64,000 nt of DNA, taken from Castellaniella denitrificans (GTDB taxonomy: Bacteria > Pseudomonadota > Gammaproteobacteria > Burkholderiales > Burkholderiaceae_B). Location: the NCBI RefSeq assembly GCF_042653765.1, contig NZ_JBHSEZ010000001.1:1109478-1173477 (forward strand), in the 5' to 3' direction. Below are positions 8,474 to 16,617 of the stretch, piece by piece. The notes beneath the pieces are model-generated. The model did not search any database and was not told where the DNA came from. It saw only the letters and a program-made list of their open reading frames with translations. Position 1 is the stretch's first letter; each line of letters starts with the position of its first letter. The translations under genes were made by a program, and so were the position numbers.

Positions 8474-8902
8474 TCAGGCGGCCGGCGGCCTGTAGGCGAT
8501 GGCCTTGATCTCGATCCGCAGGTGCGGGTGCGGCAGCTGATGGACGGCGACCGTGGTGCGCGCCGGGCCATCGAAGCCGAAATATTCTCCGTAGACCTCG
8601 TTGTAGCCGGCGAAGTCCCCCATATCGACCAGGTAGGCGCTGATCTCGACCACGTCCTCCAGGCCGGCGCCGACGCTGGCCAGGATGTCGCGGATGTTCT
8701 CGATCACGGCGCGGGTCTGCGCCCGGATGTCCATGCGCACGGCGCCCATGGCGTCCACCGTTTCCACGCCGGCCAGGCTGTTGTCGGCACGGCGCGAACT
8801 GGTGCCCGAGACGAACAGGAAGTCGCCCGCGCGCTTCACGTGGGGGAATTTCCCGCGCGGCGCGGCCTTGCCGGTGACGACCTTGGCGGATGCTGGGTTC
8901 AT
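8474..8902 (-). CDS. 2-aminomuconate deaminase, RidA/YjgF family
   Basis: A 142-residue protein of the RidA (YjgF/YER057c/UK114) fold with the family's trimer-forming core: FLFVSGTSSRR, the EDVVEISAYLVDM strand and the C-terminal HPHLRIEIKAIAYR containing the substrate-clamping Arg. In this setting it should hydrolyse 2-aminomuconate to 2-oxo-3-hexenedioate and ammonia, the step between the semialdehyde dehydrogenase and the decarboxylase. The start at 8902 has AGGAGA ten bases upstream; the longer open frame is not supported. A housekeeping RidA role would be the alternative if found alone, but the position inside the pathway favours the deaminase. Confidence 0.9.
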   Translation of the reverse strand: MNPASAKVVTGKAAPRGKFPHVKRAGDFLFVSGTSSRRADNSLAGVETVDAMGAVRMDIRAQTRAVIENIRDILASVGAGLEDVVEISAYLVDMGDFAGYNEVYGEYFGFDGPARTTVAVHQLPHPHLRIEIKAIAYRPPAA

Positions 8903-8957
8903 GGGATGCGGTCTCCTGTGGTCCGTCCTGCGTGTCTCGTCTGGCGCCCCGGGCGGC

Positions 8958-10460
8958 TCAGACCTTGACGCAGATGTTGGTGATCTCGGAATAGAAATCC
9001 AGGGAATGGCGCCCGCCCTCGCGGCCGATGCCGGACCGCCGCACGCCGCCGAAAGGCGTGCGCAGGTCGCGCAGGTACCAGGTGTTGATCCAGACCAGGC
9101 CGCTGCGCATGCGCGGCGCCACCCGGTGCGCGCGCGACAGGTCCCGCGTCCAGATCGCGGTCGCCAGACCGTAGTCGGAATCGTTGGCGCGAGCGACGGC
9201 TTCGTCCTCCGTGTCGAACGGCGCCACATGGCAGACCGGTCCGAAGATCTCCTCGCGCAGGCAGCGGGCGTCGTCCGGCAGGCCGGTCCAGATGGTCGGC
9301 CGGACCCAGAACCCCTGGTCGCGCGCATCGCCGAACACGGGGGCGTCGCCGCCCGTCACCACGGTGGCGCCTTCTTCGCGCGCCAGCTGGAAATAGGACA
9401 GGACCTTGGCCTGGTGCTTCTTCGAGATCATGGGGCCGATGTCGGCGGCCGGATCGTCCGGACGCCCCAGCACCAGGGCCTCGGTGCGCGCCGTCAGCGC
9501 CGCCACGAACCGGTCGAAGATCGGCCGCTGCACCAGCACCCGCTCGCTGCACAGGCAGACCTGGCCCGAATTGGTGAAGGTGGATTTCACGACCCCGTCC
9601 ACGGCGGCGTCGAAGTCCGCGTCCTCGAACACGATGGCGGCGTTCTTGCCGCCCAGCTCGAAGGACACGTCCTTCACGCCGTCGGCCACGGTCTTCATGA
9701 TGTGCGCCCCGGTGGCCGACGCCCCGGTGAAGGTCACGGCGTCGATGTCCGGATGGCTGATCATGGCCTGCCCGGCCGAACCGCCGCCAAAGCCCTGCAG
9801 CACGTTGAAGGCGCCCGCCGGAAAGCCGATGTCGTGCGCCACCCGGGCCAGCAGGAAGGCGGAGGACGGCGTTTCCTCGGACGGCTTGGCCACCACCGCG
9901 TTGCCCAGCGCCAGGGCCGGCGCGACCTTCCAGCTGAACAGCAGGACCGGCAGGTTCCAGGGGGAGATCGCCACGACCACGCCCAGGGGCTTGCGCACGG
10001 TGTAGTTCAGCGCCCGGCCGCCGTCGGTCGTCACGGTCTCGAAGCATTCCGTGTGGGCCTGGCGGACCAGGTCGGCGAAGAAACGGAAATTGGCGATGGC
10101 GCGCGGCACGTCCAGGGTCCGGGCCTGGCGCACGGTGCGGCCCGTGTCGCGCACCTCGGCCTCGACGAACTCGTCGAAACGCCGCTCGATGCCGTCGGCC
10201 AGCCTGCGCAGCCAGTCGGAACGCTCGGTCGGTCCGCACCGCCCCCAGTCGCCTTGCAGCGCCGCCCGGGCCGCCCGGACGGCCTGGTCGACTTCGTCCG
10301 CGGAGGCCTCGCAGACCTCGCCGACGACGGCGCCGTCCACCGGGCTGATGTTGGAAAACCGCCGGGCGCTTTCGATGAAACGGCCGCCGATGTAGTGCGT
10401 GATGAGTTCGGCCACGGTGCTTTTGTCTCTCGTGCTGTGTGAGTGTTCGTATGTGGACAC
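8958..10460 (-). CDS. nbaE: 2-aminomuconate-6-semialdehyde dehydrogenase (aldehyde dehydrogenase family)
   Basis: A 500-residue NAD-dependent aldehyde dehydrogenase. The NAD site FTGASATG, the general-base Glu268 in FELGGKN and catalytic Cys302 in SGQVCLCSERV are intact. It oxidises 2-aminomuconate semialdehyde to 2-aminomuconate. The start is uncertain: the frame opens with GTG at 10460 lacking a good ribosome site, and a second GTG at 10415 is preceded by GAGAGA, giving a start near VAELITHYIGGRF. It begins a sub-block of the operon; a perfect 17-base palindrome lies 48 bases upstream. Confidence 0.92.
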   Translation of the reverse strand: MSTYEHSHSTRDKSTVAELITHYIGGRFIESARRFSNISPVDGAVVGEVCEASADEVDQAVRAARAALQGDWGRCGPTERSDWLRRLADGIERRFDEFVEAEVRDTGRTVRQARTLDVPRAIANFRFFADLVRQAHTECFETVTTDGGRALNYTVRKPLGVVVAISPWNLPVLLFSWKVAPALALGNAVVAKPSEETPSSAFLLARVAHDIGFPAGAFNVLQGFGGGSAGQAMISHPDIDAVTFTGASATGAHIMKTVADGVKDVSFELGGKNAAIVFEDADFDAAVDGVVKSTFTNSGQVCLCSERVLVQRPIFDRFVAALTARTEALVLGRPDDPAADIGPMISKKHQAKVLSYFQLAREEGATVVTGGDAPVFGDARDQGFWVRPTIWTGLPDDARCLREEIFGPVCHVAPFDTEDEAVARANDSDYGLATAIWTRDLSRAHRVAPRMRSGLVWINTWYLRDLRTPFGGVRRSGIGREGGRHSLDFYSEITNICVKV

Positions 10461-10475
10461 TGTAGGGGGAGCCGA

Positions 10476-10524
10476 GATTATTTTCTAATCAAAAAAATGG
10501 TCTTTGAGATTCCATAATGGAATC
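10476..10524. promoter_or_regulatory. Palindromic operator candidate before the aminomuconate pathway genes
   Basis: An AT-rich gap of 111 bases holds a perfect palindrome, GATTCCAT-A-ATGGAATC (10508-10524), and a second inverted repeat GATTA-TTTTC-TAATC (10476-10490). Both lie just upstream of the dehydrogenase start. The half-site ATTCC/GGAAT recurs in the kynU-regulator gap (14209-14252), so the same Lrp-type protein may bind both. The binding protein is inferred. Confidence 0.5.
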
Positions 10525-10571
10525 TACAGGCCATGGATGCCCGTCAAGCAGAAGGCATCCAGGCCACGAGC

Positions 10572-11345
10572 CTAATGCCCGGCAAGGCGCGGCAGCGAGG
10601 CGTAATAGGCATTGAGGATGTCGTAATGATCGCGGCCCGGCAGCACCCGGCTCGACACCGGCGCATGGGGGGCGCACATCTGCCGCAGATGCCGTGCGAA
10701 CCGGGCGCTTTGCGACCGCAGTTCAGGCAGCTCCAGGGCGCCCACGACGACTTCGCAGGGGACCGGGGCGCCATCCCGCATGCGCGCCGGGCTGTAGCGC
10801 TCGATGTCGTCATCGCTCAGTCGCAGCGCCGCATCCAGATGCGTATCCCGGATCGGCGCCAGGTCGTACACGCCGCTCAGCAGATGGACGGCGTCCACGG
10901 CGGGATGAGCCATATGGCAGGCGGCCAGATGCGCCCCGGCGGAATGCCCCGTCAGGATCAACGGCCGGCCGGCCCAGGATTGCCGCCGCAGAAAATCCAG
11001 CGCGCGGCCGACCTGCCGCACGATGTCCGCCAGCCGGCTGCGCGGCGCCAGGTCGTATTCCAGCAGGACGCAGCGATAGCGCTGCCGCCGCAGCGGCGGG
11101 ACGATGAAGGCGAAATCCGCCTTGTCGCACCATTGCCAGTAGCCGCCGTGGATGAACACCACCGTTCCCACGGCATCCGGACACTCGAAAACGTCCAGCG
11201 CGCTGCGAAAACCGTCGGCGTAGGGGACGTCCCGCCGATGCGGCAGGTCCCGGTACGCCTGCCGGCTGCGCCGGGCGAAATCCGCCAGCACCGCCGCCTC
11301 GTCGGCGACGGTCCGGCTGTTGTCGTAGGGCCGCGGATCTGTCAT
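10572..11345 (-). CDS. Alpha/beta-hydrolase, probable N-formylkynurenine formamidase (AFMID/esterase type)
   Basis: A 257-residue alpha/beta-hydrolase. HGGYW at residues 66-70 forms the oxyanion hole and GHSAG carries the nucleophile Ser135; RDHYDILN near the C-terminus supplies the catalytic His. HGGYW is the motif of the animal/yeast arylformamidases rather than the metal-dependent bacterial KynB. It should release formate from N-formylkynurenine. The start at 11345 has a strong GGAGGAGG site; an in-frame start upstream is weaker. It lies between the permease and the dehydrogenase genes. Another small esterase activity cannot be excluded from motifs alone. Confidence 0.8.
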   Translation of the reverse strand: MTDPRPYDNSRTVADEAAVLADFARRSRQAYRDLPHRRDVPYADGFRSALDVFECPDAVGTVVFIHGGYWQWCDKADFAFIVPPLRRQRYRCVLLEYDLAPRSRLADIVRQVGRALDFLRRQSWAGRPLILTGHSAGAHLAACHMAHPAVDAVHLLSGVYDLAPIRDTHLDAALRLSDDDIERYSPARMRDGAPVPCEVVVGALELPELRSQSARFARHLRQMCAPHAPVSSRVLPGRDHYDILNAYYASLPRLAGH

Positions 11346-11383
11346 GCCTCCTCCCGGAACAGCAAGCCCGCGCCGGGCGCGGA

Positions 11384-12796
11384 TCAATCCCGCCCGGCCG
11401 CAGGCCGGGCGGCCCGATCGTCGCCCATCCCCCGGCGCAGGTGCCGCGCCCCGTACACCGCCAGCAGCGCCAGCATGAAGGGCACACCGAACACCAGGGT
11501 GGCGTGGAAGATGTCGATGAACCAGGTGGTGAGCAGAATCGCCAGGATCAGGCCCAGGCCCAGCAGGGTGCCCACCGGGTAGCCGATCATGCGGAATGCC
11601 AGCGTCGTCCCGTCCCGGGCCATGCGGCGGCGGAAGAACAGGTGGGTGAAGAAGATCATGCCCCAGGTGAACAGCACGCCGAACATGGACAGGGCGATCA
11701 TGATGGGAAACGCCGTGTCCGGATTGGCGACATACACGGATGCCGCCACCGCTATGCCGCTGGCGGACACCGCCAGCGCGTTGAGCGGCACCCCGTTGGT
11801 ACGGATCCAGCCCAGCACAGCCGGCGCGTCGCCGGCCCGCGACAGGCTGAACAGCATCCGGGTCGAGATGTACAGCATGCTGTTCATGGCCGACAGGGCC
11901 GCGACGATCACGATGAAGTTCAGGATGCTGTCGGCGTAGGGAATGCCCACGGACTGCATCACCGTGATGAAGGGGCTGGTCGTACCGTCGGCCACCAGGG
12001 TCTTCCAGGGCACCAGCATCACGATCAGGGACAGCGACAGCAGATAGAAGATCACCAGCCGCGCCACGGTCGCCTTGAAGGCCTGGCGCACGGCCCGCTC
12101 GGGATGCTCGGCCTCGCCCGCCGCCACGGCGATCATCTCGATGCTGAAATAGCTGAAGATCGAGATGATCACGCCGATCCAGACCCCGCTCCAGCCATTG
12201 GGCACGAGGCCGCCCTGGCCCGTCAGGTTTTCCGCCACCGGCACCGCACCCCGCCCGCCGGCGAGCACGCCGATCGCCAGGACGATGAAGGCCACGATGG
12301 CGAAGACCTTGATGGCCGAGAACCAGTATTCCACCGACCCGAAGGCCTTGACGCTGTAGGCGTTGACGCCGATCAGCACCGCCGAGAAACCGACGATCCA
12401 GATCCAGGCGGCGACGTCCGGGAACCAGAACTTCATGTATTCGGCCACCGCGGTGACTTCCGTGCCGACGGCCAGCACGATGCTGGACCAGTAGCAGTAA
12501 CGCACCAGGAAGCCCGCCAGGGGGCTGATGTAATGCTCGGCGTAGGCGCCGAACGAACCGGACGTGGGATGCGCCACCGTCATTTCGGCCAGGCAGCCCA
12601 TCAGCAGCAGCGCGATGAGGCCGCCGATGACGTAGCTCGCGACCACGCCCGGGCCGGCGAATCCGATGGCGAACTTGCTGCCCAGGAACAGGCCCGTGCC
12701 GATCGCGCCGCCGATGGCGATCATGCTCATTTGCCGCGCGGTCAGTTTCTTGTGCAGCCCCGCCTCGCGGGACTGGATCTTGTCGAATCCGTCCAT
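11384..12796 (-). CDS. Amino-acid permease, APC superfamily (AAT type)
   Basis: A 470-residue inner-membrane transporter with about 12 membrane segments. The first helix carries IAIGGAIGTGLFLGS, the unwound substrate-binding segment of the amino-acid/proton symporters, and the region near residue 84 (GSFGAYAEHYISPLAGF) is also family-typical. Lying between kynureninase and the formamidase, it probably imports kynurenine, tryptophan or a related amino acid; specificity is inference. It starts 75 bases after the kynureninase stop with AGGAGAGA as ribosome site. Confidence 0.87.
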   Translation of the reverse strand: MDGFDKIQSREAGLHKKLTARQMSMIAIGGAIGTGLFLGSKFAIGFAGPGVVASYVIGGLIALLLMGCLAEMTVAHPTSGSFGAYAEHYISPLAGFLVRYCYWSSIVLAVGTEVTAVAEYMKFWFPDVAAWIWIVGFSAVLIGVNAYSVKAFGSVEYWFSAIKVFAIVAFIVLAIGVLAGGRGAVPVAENLTGQGGLVPNGWSGVWIGVIISIFSYFSIEMIAVAAGEAEHPERAVRQAFKATVARLVIFYLLSLSLIVMLVPWKTLVADGTTSPFITVMQSVGIPYADSILNFIVIVAALSAMNSMLYISTRMLFSLSRAGDAPAVLGWIRTNGVPLNALAVSASGIAVAASVYVANPDTAFPIMIALSMFGVLFTWGMIFFTHLFFRRRMARDGTTLAFRMIGYPVGTLLGLGLILAILLTTWFIDIFHATLVFGVPFMLALLAVYGARHLRRGMGDDRAARPAAGRD

Positions 12797-12871
12797 GTCT
12801 CTCTCCTGATTTCCATCTTGTTTTTTTATGGTTGGCGGCCCGGCTCGAAGGCCGGGCCAGGGGTCACGCCG

Positions 12872-14122
12872 TCACGTCACCAGCCCGCGCTCGCGGAACT
12901 CGTCCCGGTCCCATTCGCGCCGCGCCAGCACGGCCTTCAGGTGCTGGACGGCGTCCCAGACATCGACGAAACGCAGATACAGGGGGGTGATTCCGAAGCG
13001 CATGACCTCGGGCTCGCGGTAGTCGCCGATCACGCCGCGGGCGATCAGCGCCCGCACGACGGCGTAGCCCTGGGGATGGCGGAAGCTGACGTGGCTGCCG
13101 CGGTACTTGTGGTCCAGCGGCGTCACCAGCGTCAGGTCCTGGCCGGCGCATTCCTGTTCCACCAGCCGGATGAACAGGTCGGTCAGGGCGAGGGACTTGC
13201 GGCGGATCTTCTCCATGTCGGTCCGCAGGAAGATGTCCACCCCGCACGCCACCAGGCTCATGGACACGATGGGCTGCGTGCCGCACAGAAAGCTGCGGAT
13301 GCCGGGATCGGGCACGTAGTCGGTCGCCATGTCGAACGGCCGCGCATGCCCCCACCAGCCCGACAGGGGCTGCCGGAAATCGGCCCGGTGCCGGGGATGC
13401 GCCCACAGCATGGCCGGCGCGCCGGGGCCGCCGTTCAGGTACTTGTAGGTGCAGCCGATGGCGAAATCCGCATCCGCATCCTTCAGGCCGATGGGCACGG
13501 CGCCGATCGAATGGCACAGGTCCCAGACCGCCAGGGCGCCCCGCGCATGCACCAGTTCATCGACCGACCGCATGTCGTACAGGTAGCCGGTCCGGTAATT
13601 GACGTGCGACAGCACCACCACGGCGACCTGTTCCGTCACGGCCGCGTCCAGGTCTTCGGGACGGTCGATCAGCCGCAGGGCGTATCCCTGGTCCAGGAGC
13701 CCGGCCAGGCCCTGGATCACGTACAGGTCCGTGGGAAACGAGTCCCGCTCGGCCAGGATGACCTTCCGCTCCGGATGCGCGCGCCGCTGGATGTCCACGG
13801 CGTTGGCCACGACCTTGAACAGGTTCAGCGAAGTCGTGTCGGTGACGATGGTCTCGCCGGCGCCGGCGCCGATCAGCGGCGCCAGATGATCGCCCAGGCG
13901 CGTGGGCATCGTCCACCAGTCGTTCTTGTTCCAGCTGTTGATCAGGTCGACGCCCCACTCGCGGCGGATGACGTCCTGGGCGCGCGCCAGCGCGTTCTTC
14001 GGCATGGCGCCCAGCGAGTTGCCGTCCAGGTAGAGGACCCCCTCGGGCAGGTCGAACTGCTGCCTGAGGCCGGCCAGTTCGTCGGCCTGGTCGCGGGCCC
14101 GGCATTGTTCCAGTGTGATCAT
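12872..14122 (-). CDS. kynU: Kynureninase
   Basis: A 416-residue PLP enzyme (fold type I) cleaving kynurenine to anthranilate plus alanine, or 3-hydroxykynurenine to 3-hydroxyanthranilate. The PLP-binding lysine is Lys227 in IGCTYKYLNGGPGAP, the same residue number as in the characterised Pseudomonas enzyme. YLDGNSLGAMP near residue 32 and DTTSLNLFK near residue 95 are further family signatures. It is first in the minus-strand catabolic operon, with ribosome site AAGGAGG, and is divergent from the Lrp-type regulator. Since the next enzyme here uses 3-hydroxyanthranilate, the hydroxylated substrate is likely relevant. Confidence 0.95.
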   Translation of the reverse strand: MITLEQCRARDQADELAGLRQQFDLPEGVLYLDGNSLGAMPKNALARAQDVIRREWGVDLINSWNKNDWWTMPTRLGDHLAPLIGAGAGETIVTDTTSLNLFKVVANAVDIQRRAHPERKVILAERDSFPTDLYVIQGLAGLLDQGYALRLIDRPEDLDAAVTEQVAVVVLSHVNYRTGYLYDMRSVDELVHARGALAVWDLCHSIGAVPIGLKDADADFAIGCTYKYLNGGPGAPAMLWAHPRHRADFRQPLSGWWGHARPFDMATDYVPDPGIRSFLCGTQPIVSMSLVACGVDIFLRTDMEKIRRKSLALTDLFIRLVEQECAGQDLTLVTPLDHKYRGSHVSFRHPQGYAVVRALIARGVIGDYREPEVMRFGITPLYLRFVDVWDAVQHLKAVLARREWDRDEFRERGLVT

Positions 14123-14176
14123 GATGCCTCCTTGTATTTTCCTGAAAAAAGTCTATCAAGGAAGCGCTTGGAAATT

Positions 14177-14252
14177 ATTCGAATGTTCCAACTCAAAGTG
14201 CAAATATCGGAATATCATTCTGTTTATTCTCATAATAATCGAAGGATATTCC
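14177..14252. promoter_or_regulatory. Divergent operator region between kynU and the Lrp-type regulator
   Basis: The 134-base gap is much richer in A and T than its surroundings. It holds an 8-base palindrome ATTCGAAT (14177-14184) and a perfect inverted pair GGAATATC (14209-14216) and GATATTCC (14245-14252), with centres 36 bases apart. Multiple spaced palindromic sites on one face of the helix are normal for Lrp/AsnC octamers. The right-hand arm overlaps the leader of the regulator gene, suggesting autoregulation. Confidence 0.55.
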
Positions 14253-14256
14253 AGCC

Positions 14257-14718
14257 ATGAGAATGGACCCCTTAGACGTCAAGATCCTGGGCATCCTGCA
14301 GAGGAACGGCCGCCTGAGCAATCTCGAACTGGCCGACATGGTCGCCCTGTCGCCGTCGGCCTGCCACCGGCGCGTCAAGCTGCTCGAGGAAAGCGGCTAC
14401 ATCGACGGCTACCACGCCGTCCTGAACGCCAAGAAGCTGGGCTTCGACATCCAGGCGCTGATCGACCTGAACATCGGCCAGCTCAGCGAAGCCGAGCACG
14501 AATATTTCACACGTGAAATCGGCCTGATGCCCGAAGTGGTCAGCGCCTACATCGTGACCGGCGAGACCAATTACGTGCTGCTCGTGCGCACCCGCAATTT
14601 CGAGGAGTTCTCCCAGTTCGTGGTCAACCGGCTGAACAAGCTCAAGGGCGTCACCAAGATCTGCTCGCAGATCGTGCTGAGCGAGCTGAAGCCGCTGAGC
14701 GGGCGCGTGCCGCTCTGA
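14257..14718 (+). CDS. Lrp/AsnC-family transcriptional regulator (KynR-like)
   Basis: A 153-residue regulator. Residues 1-60 form the AsnC-type helix-turn-helix (LDVKILGILQRNGRLSNLEL, then LSPSACHRRVKLLEESGYI); residues 65-150 are the RAM ligand-binding and oligomerisation domain, with VTGETNYVLLV as the usual effector loop. Divergent transcription from kynU and shared palindromic half-sites upstream of two operon segments suggest that it senses kynurenine or tryptophan and activates the pathway, as KynR does in Pseudomonas. The effector is inference. AAGGA lies about 10 bases before the ATG. Confidence 0.88.
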   Translation: MRMDPLDVKILGILQRNGRLSNLELADMVALSPSACHRRVKLLEESGYIDGYHAVLNAKKLGFDIQALIDLNIGQLSEAEHEYFTREIGLMPEVVSAYIVTGETNYVLLVRTRNFEEFSQFVVNRLNKLKGVTKICSQIVLSELKPLSGRVPL

Positions 14719-14734
14719 TGCCCGCGCCGGGGGC

Positions 14735-15697
14735 TCAGCCCGCCGGCGGGATTCCGCCGGTGTCCTGCGCCCGCGCCCCGACTTCTTTGAGGATGCCGAT
14801 GAACAGGGCCGCCGCGGGCACCGGCTCGCGGTCGGCCCGCAGGCTGTAGCCGATGGTGCCGAACGGCACGCGCACGCGAATGGGGACTTCGAACAGCGCC
14901 CCCGCGTGGATCAGCGGCCGGGCCGCCACGCTGGGCAGCATGGCCAGCGTGTCGGACCGCGCCAGGATGCCCAGATTGGTCAGCATCGACAGCGAGACGA
15001 TCTGGTTGTGGGGAATCGGGAGGTCGTGGCCGCGAAAGAACCGGTCCACCTGCCTGCGCACCGGCGACGCGTTGGACGGCACGATCCACGGATAATCCAG
15101 CAGATCCCCGGGGGCGCAATCCGGCCGCCGCGACAGGGGGTGGCTGGCGCGCGCCACGATCATCAGCTCGTCGTCGTAGATCGGGTGCGCCTCCACCCCT
15201 TCGCCCGGGTTCTCCGGCAGGCGGCCGACGATCACGTCCAGTTCGCCCACCCGCAGCATGGGAAACAGGATGTCGTTGGTGGCCTCCTGGATCATCAGAC
15301 CCACCTTGGGGTGGCGGCGCTTCATCAGGGCCACGCTTTCGGGCAGCAGCCAGGCCGACGCGGAAATCAGGGTGCCGACGGCCACCTGGCCGCCCTCGCC
15401 GCTGCGCAGCGCCACCAGTTCCTCGCTCAAGGCGCGCGCATCGCCCAGCATGGGGCGGATGCGTTCCAGCAGATGCTCGGCGAACACGGTCAGCCGCACG
15501 CCCTTGCTGTGGCGCTCGAACAGCGTGACCTCCAGCAGCTCTTCCAGCTGCCGGACGATCTTGACCACGTTCGGCTGGGTCATGTGCACGGCCTCGGCGG
15601 CCTTGTGCATGGACCCCAGGGTGGCCACCCGCTCGAAGACCAGCAGCTGCTTGAACTTCAGGTCGCGCACGCGCGACAGGCTCTGGTCCGACAGCAT
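14735..15697 (-). CDS. LysR-family transcriptional regulator
   Basis: A 320-residue regulator with an N-terminal winged helix-turn-helix (about residues 12-70; TLGSMHKAAEAVHMTQPNVV is the recognition region) and a two-lobed effector domain. The start at 15697 is chosen because GGAAG precedes it and because the longer frame runs into the upstream gene. It lies 5 bases after the EamA-type gene and is the last of a LysR-EamA-LysR unit. Target and effector are unknown; the recognition helix resembles that of the GbpR/PcaQ-like group that controls aromatic and sugar catabolism. Confidence 0.88.
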   Translation of the reverse strand: MLSDQSLSRVRDLKFKQLLVFERVATLGSMHKAAEAVHMTQPNVVKIVRQLEELLEVTLFERHSKGVRLTVFAEHLLERIRPMLGDARALSEELVALRSGEGGQVAVGTLISASAWLLPESVALMKRRHPKVGLMIQEATNDILFPMLRVGELDVIVGRLPENPGEGVEAHPIYDDELMIVARASHPLSRRPDCAPGDLLDYPWIVPSNASPVRRQVDRFFRGHDLPIPHNQIVSLSMLTNLGILARSDTLAMLPSVAARPLIHAGALFEVPIRVRVPFGTIGYSLRADREPVPAAALFIGILKEVGARAQDTGGIPPAG

Positions 15698-15702
15698 CGC
15701 GG

Positions 15703-16617
15703 CTACTTCCGCCCGCCCATCGACCGCAGGCTGATCACCGCCAGCGCCACGCCGATCAGAATCATGCCCGCCAGTTCCAGCCCGCCGGGGACTTCGCCCA
15801 GTTCCAGCCAGCCGGCCAGCACGCCGACCACCGGCACGCCCAGCGACGACAGGCCCGCCATCCCGGCGGACAGGTGCTGCAGGGCGAACAGCCACAGGTA
15901 CCAGGCCAGGGCGGTCGCCAGGATCGCGTTGTACGCCAGCGCGCCGTAGAAATAGGGCACGGGCTCGATCGGCCGTTCCGGCACCACCCAGGCGGCGACG
16001 CACAGCGCCAGCGCGCCGAACAGCATCTGCCACGCCGTCAGCGGCAGCGTGTCCATCGGATGGTCGCGCTTGATCCATTTGGCCACCAGGGTCGCCAGTG
16101 CCCAGCACAGGCCCGAGGCAATGGCCAGCATCTCGCTGACGATGCCCGCGTGATGGTTCCAGGGTTCCAGGATCAGCAGCAGGCCCGCCGCCGCCAGCGC
16201 CAGGGCCAGCCACTGCAATCCCCGGATCCGCTCGCCGAACGCCACCCAGGCCAGCGGAATGACCCAGAACGGCATCGTGTACACCAGGATCGAGGTCTTG
16301 CCCGCGCCGCCATGCAGCAGCGCGATCTGGATCAGGGCGGAAAACGCCCCGGTCTGCAGCAGGCCCAGCAGCACTACCCGAGGCCAGGCCCGGATGCGCA
16401 TGGGACGCCCCAGAACCTTCAGCACCAGCAGCAGCGCCACGGCGCCGAACAGGGTGCGCAGCGCGGAAAAATCGAAGGGGCCGACATACGCCAGCACCTT
16501 TTTCATGACGACCCAGTTGTAGCCCCAGACCAGCGCCATGCCCGCCAGCGCCATCAGCGCGAGCCGTTCGTTGCGGCGATTGCCGCCGCCGCGCGGCGGC
16601 GTTTTTTCAGCGTTCAA
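15703..16617 (-). CDS. DMT-superfamily transporter, EamA domain
   Basis: A 304-residue membrane protein with about ten helices in two EamA repeats (first WGYNWVVMKKVL at about residues 29-40). The start is taken as TTG at 16617, which overlaps the stop codon of the preceding LysR gene (TTGA) and has GGAAGGA about 11 bases upstream inside that gene; an earlier TTG at 16638 is possible. Overlap implies co-expression with both LysR genes. It is probably an exporter of an amino acid or small metabolite; the substrate is unknown. Confidence 0.85.
   Translation of the reverse strand: MNAEKTPPRGGGNRRNERLALMALAGMALVWGYNWVVMKKVLAYVGPFDFSALRTLFGAVALLLVLKVLGRPMRIRAWPRVVLLGLLQTGAFSALIQIALLHGGAGKTSILVYTMPFWVIPLAWVAFGERIRGLQWLALALAAAGLLLILEPWNHHAGIVSEMLAIASGLCWALATLVAKWIKRDHPMDTLPLTAWQMLFGALALCVAAWVVPERPIEPVPYFYGALAYNAILATALAWYLWLFALQHLSAGMAGLSSLGVPVVGVLAGWLELGEVPGGLELAGMILIGVALAVISLRSMGGRK

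Noticed and set aside
14505..14518. TTTCACACGTGAAA inside the Lrp gene as a parS site
   Set aside because: It has two extra bases in the centre compared with the parS palindrome and lies in coding sequence.
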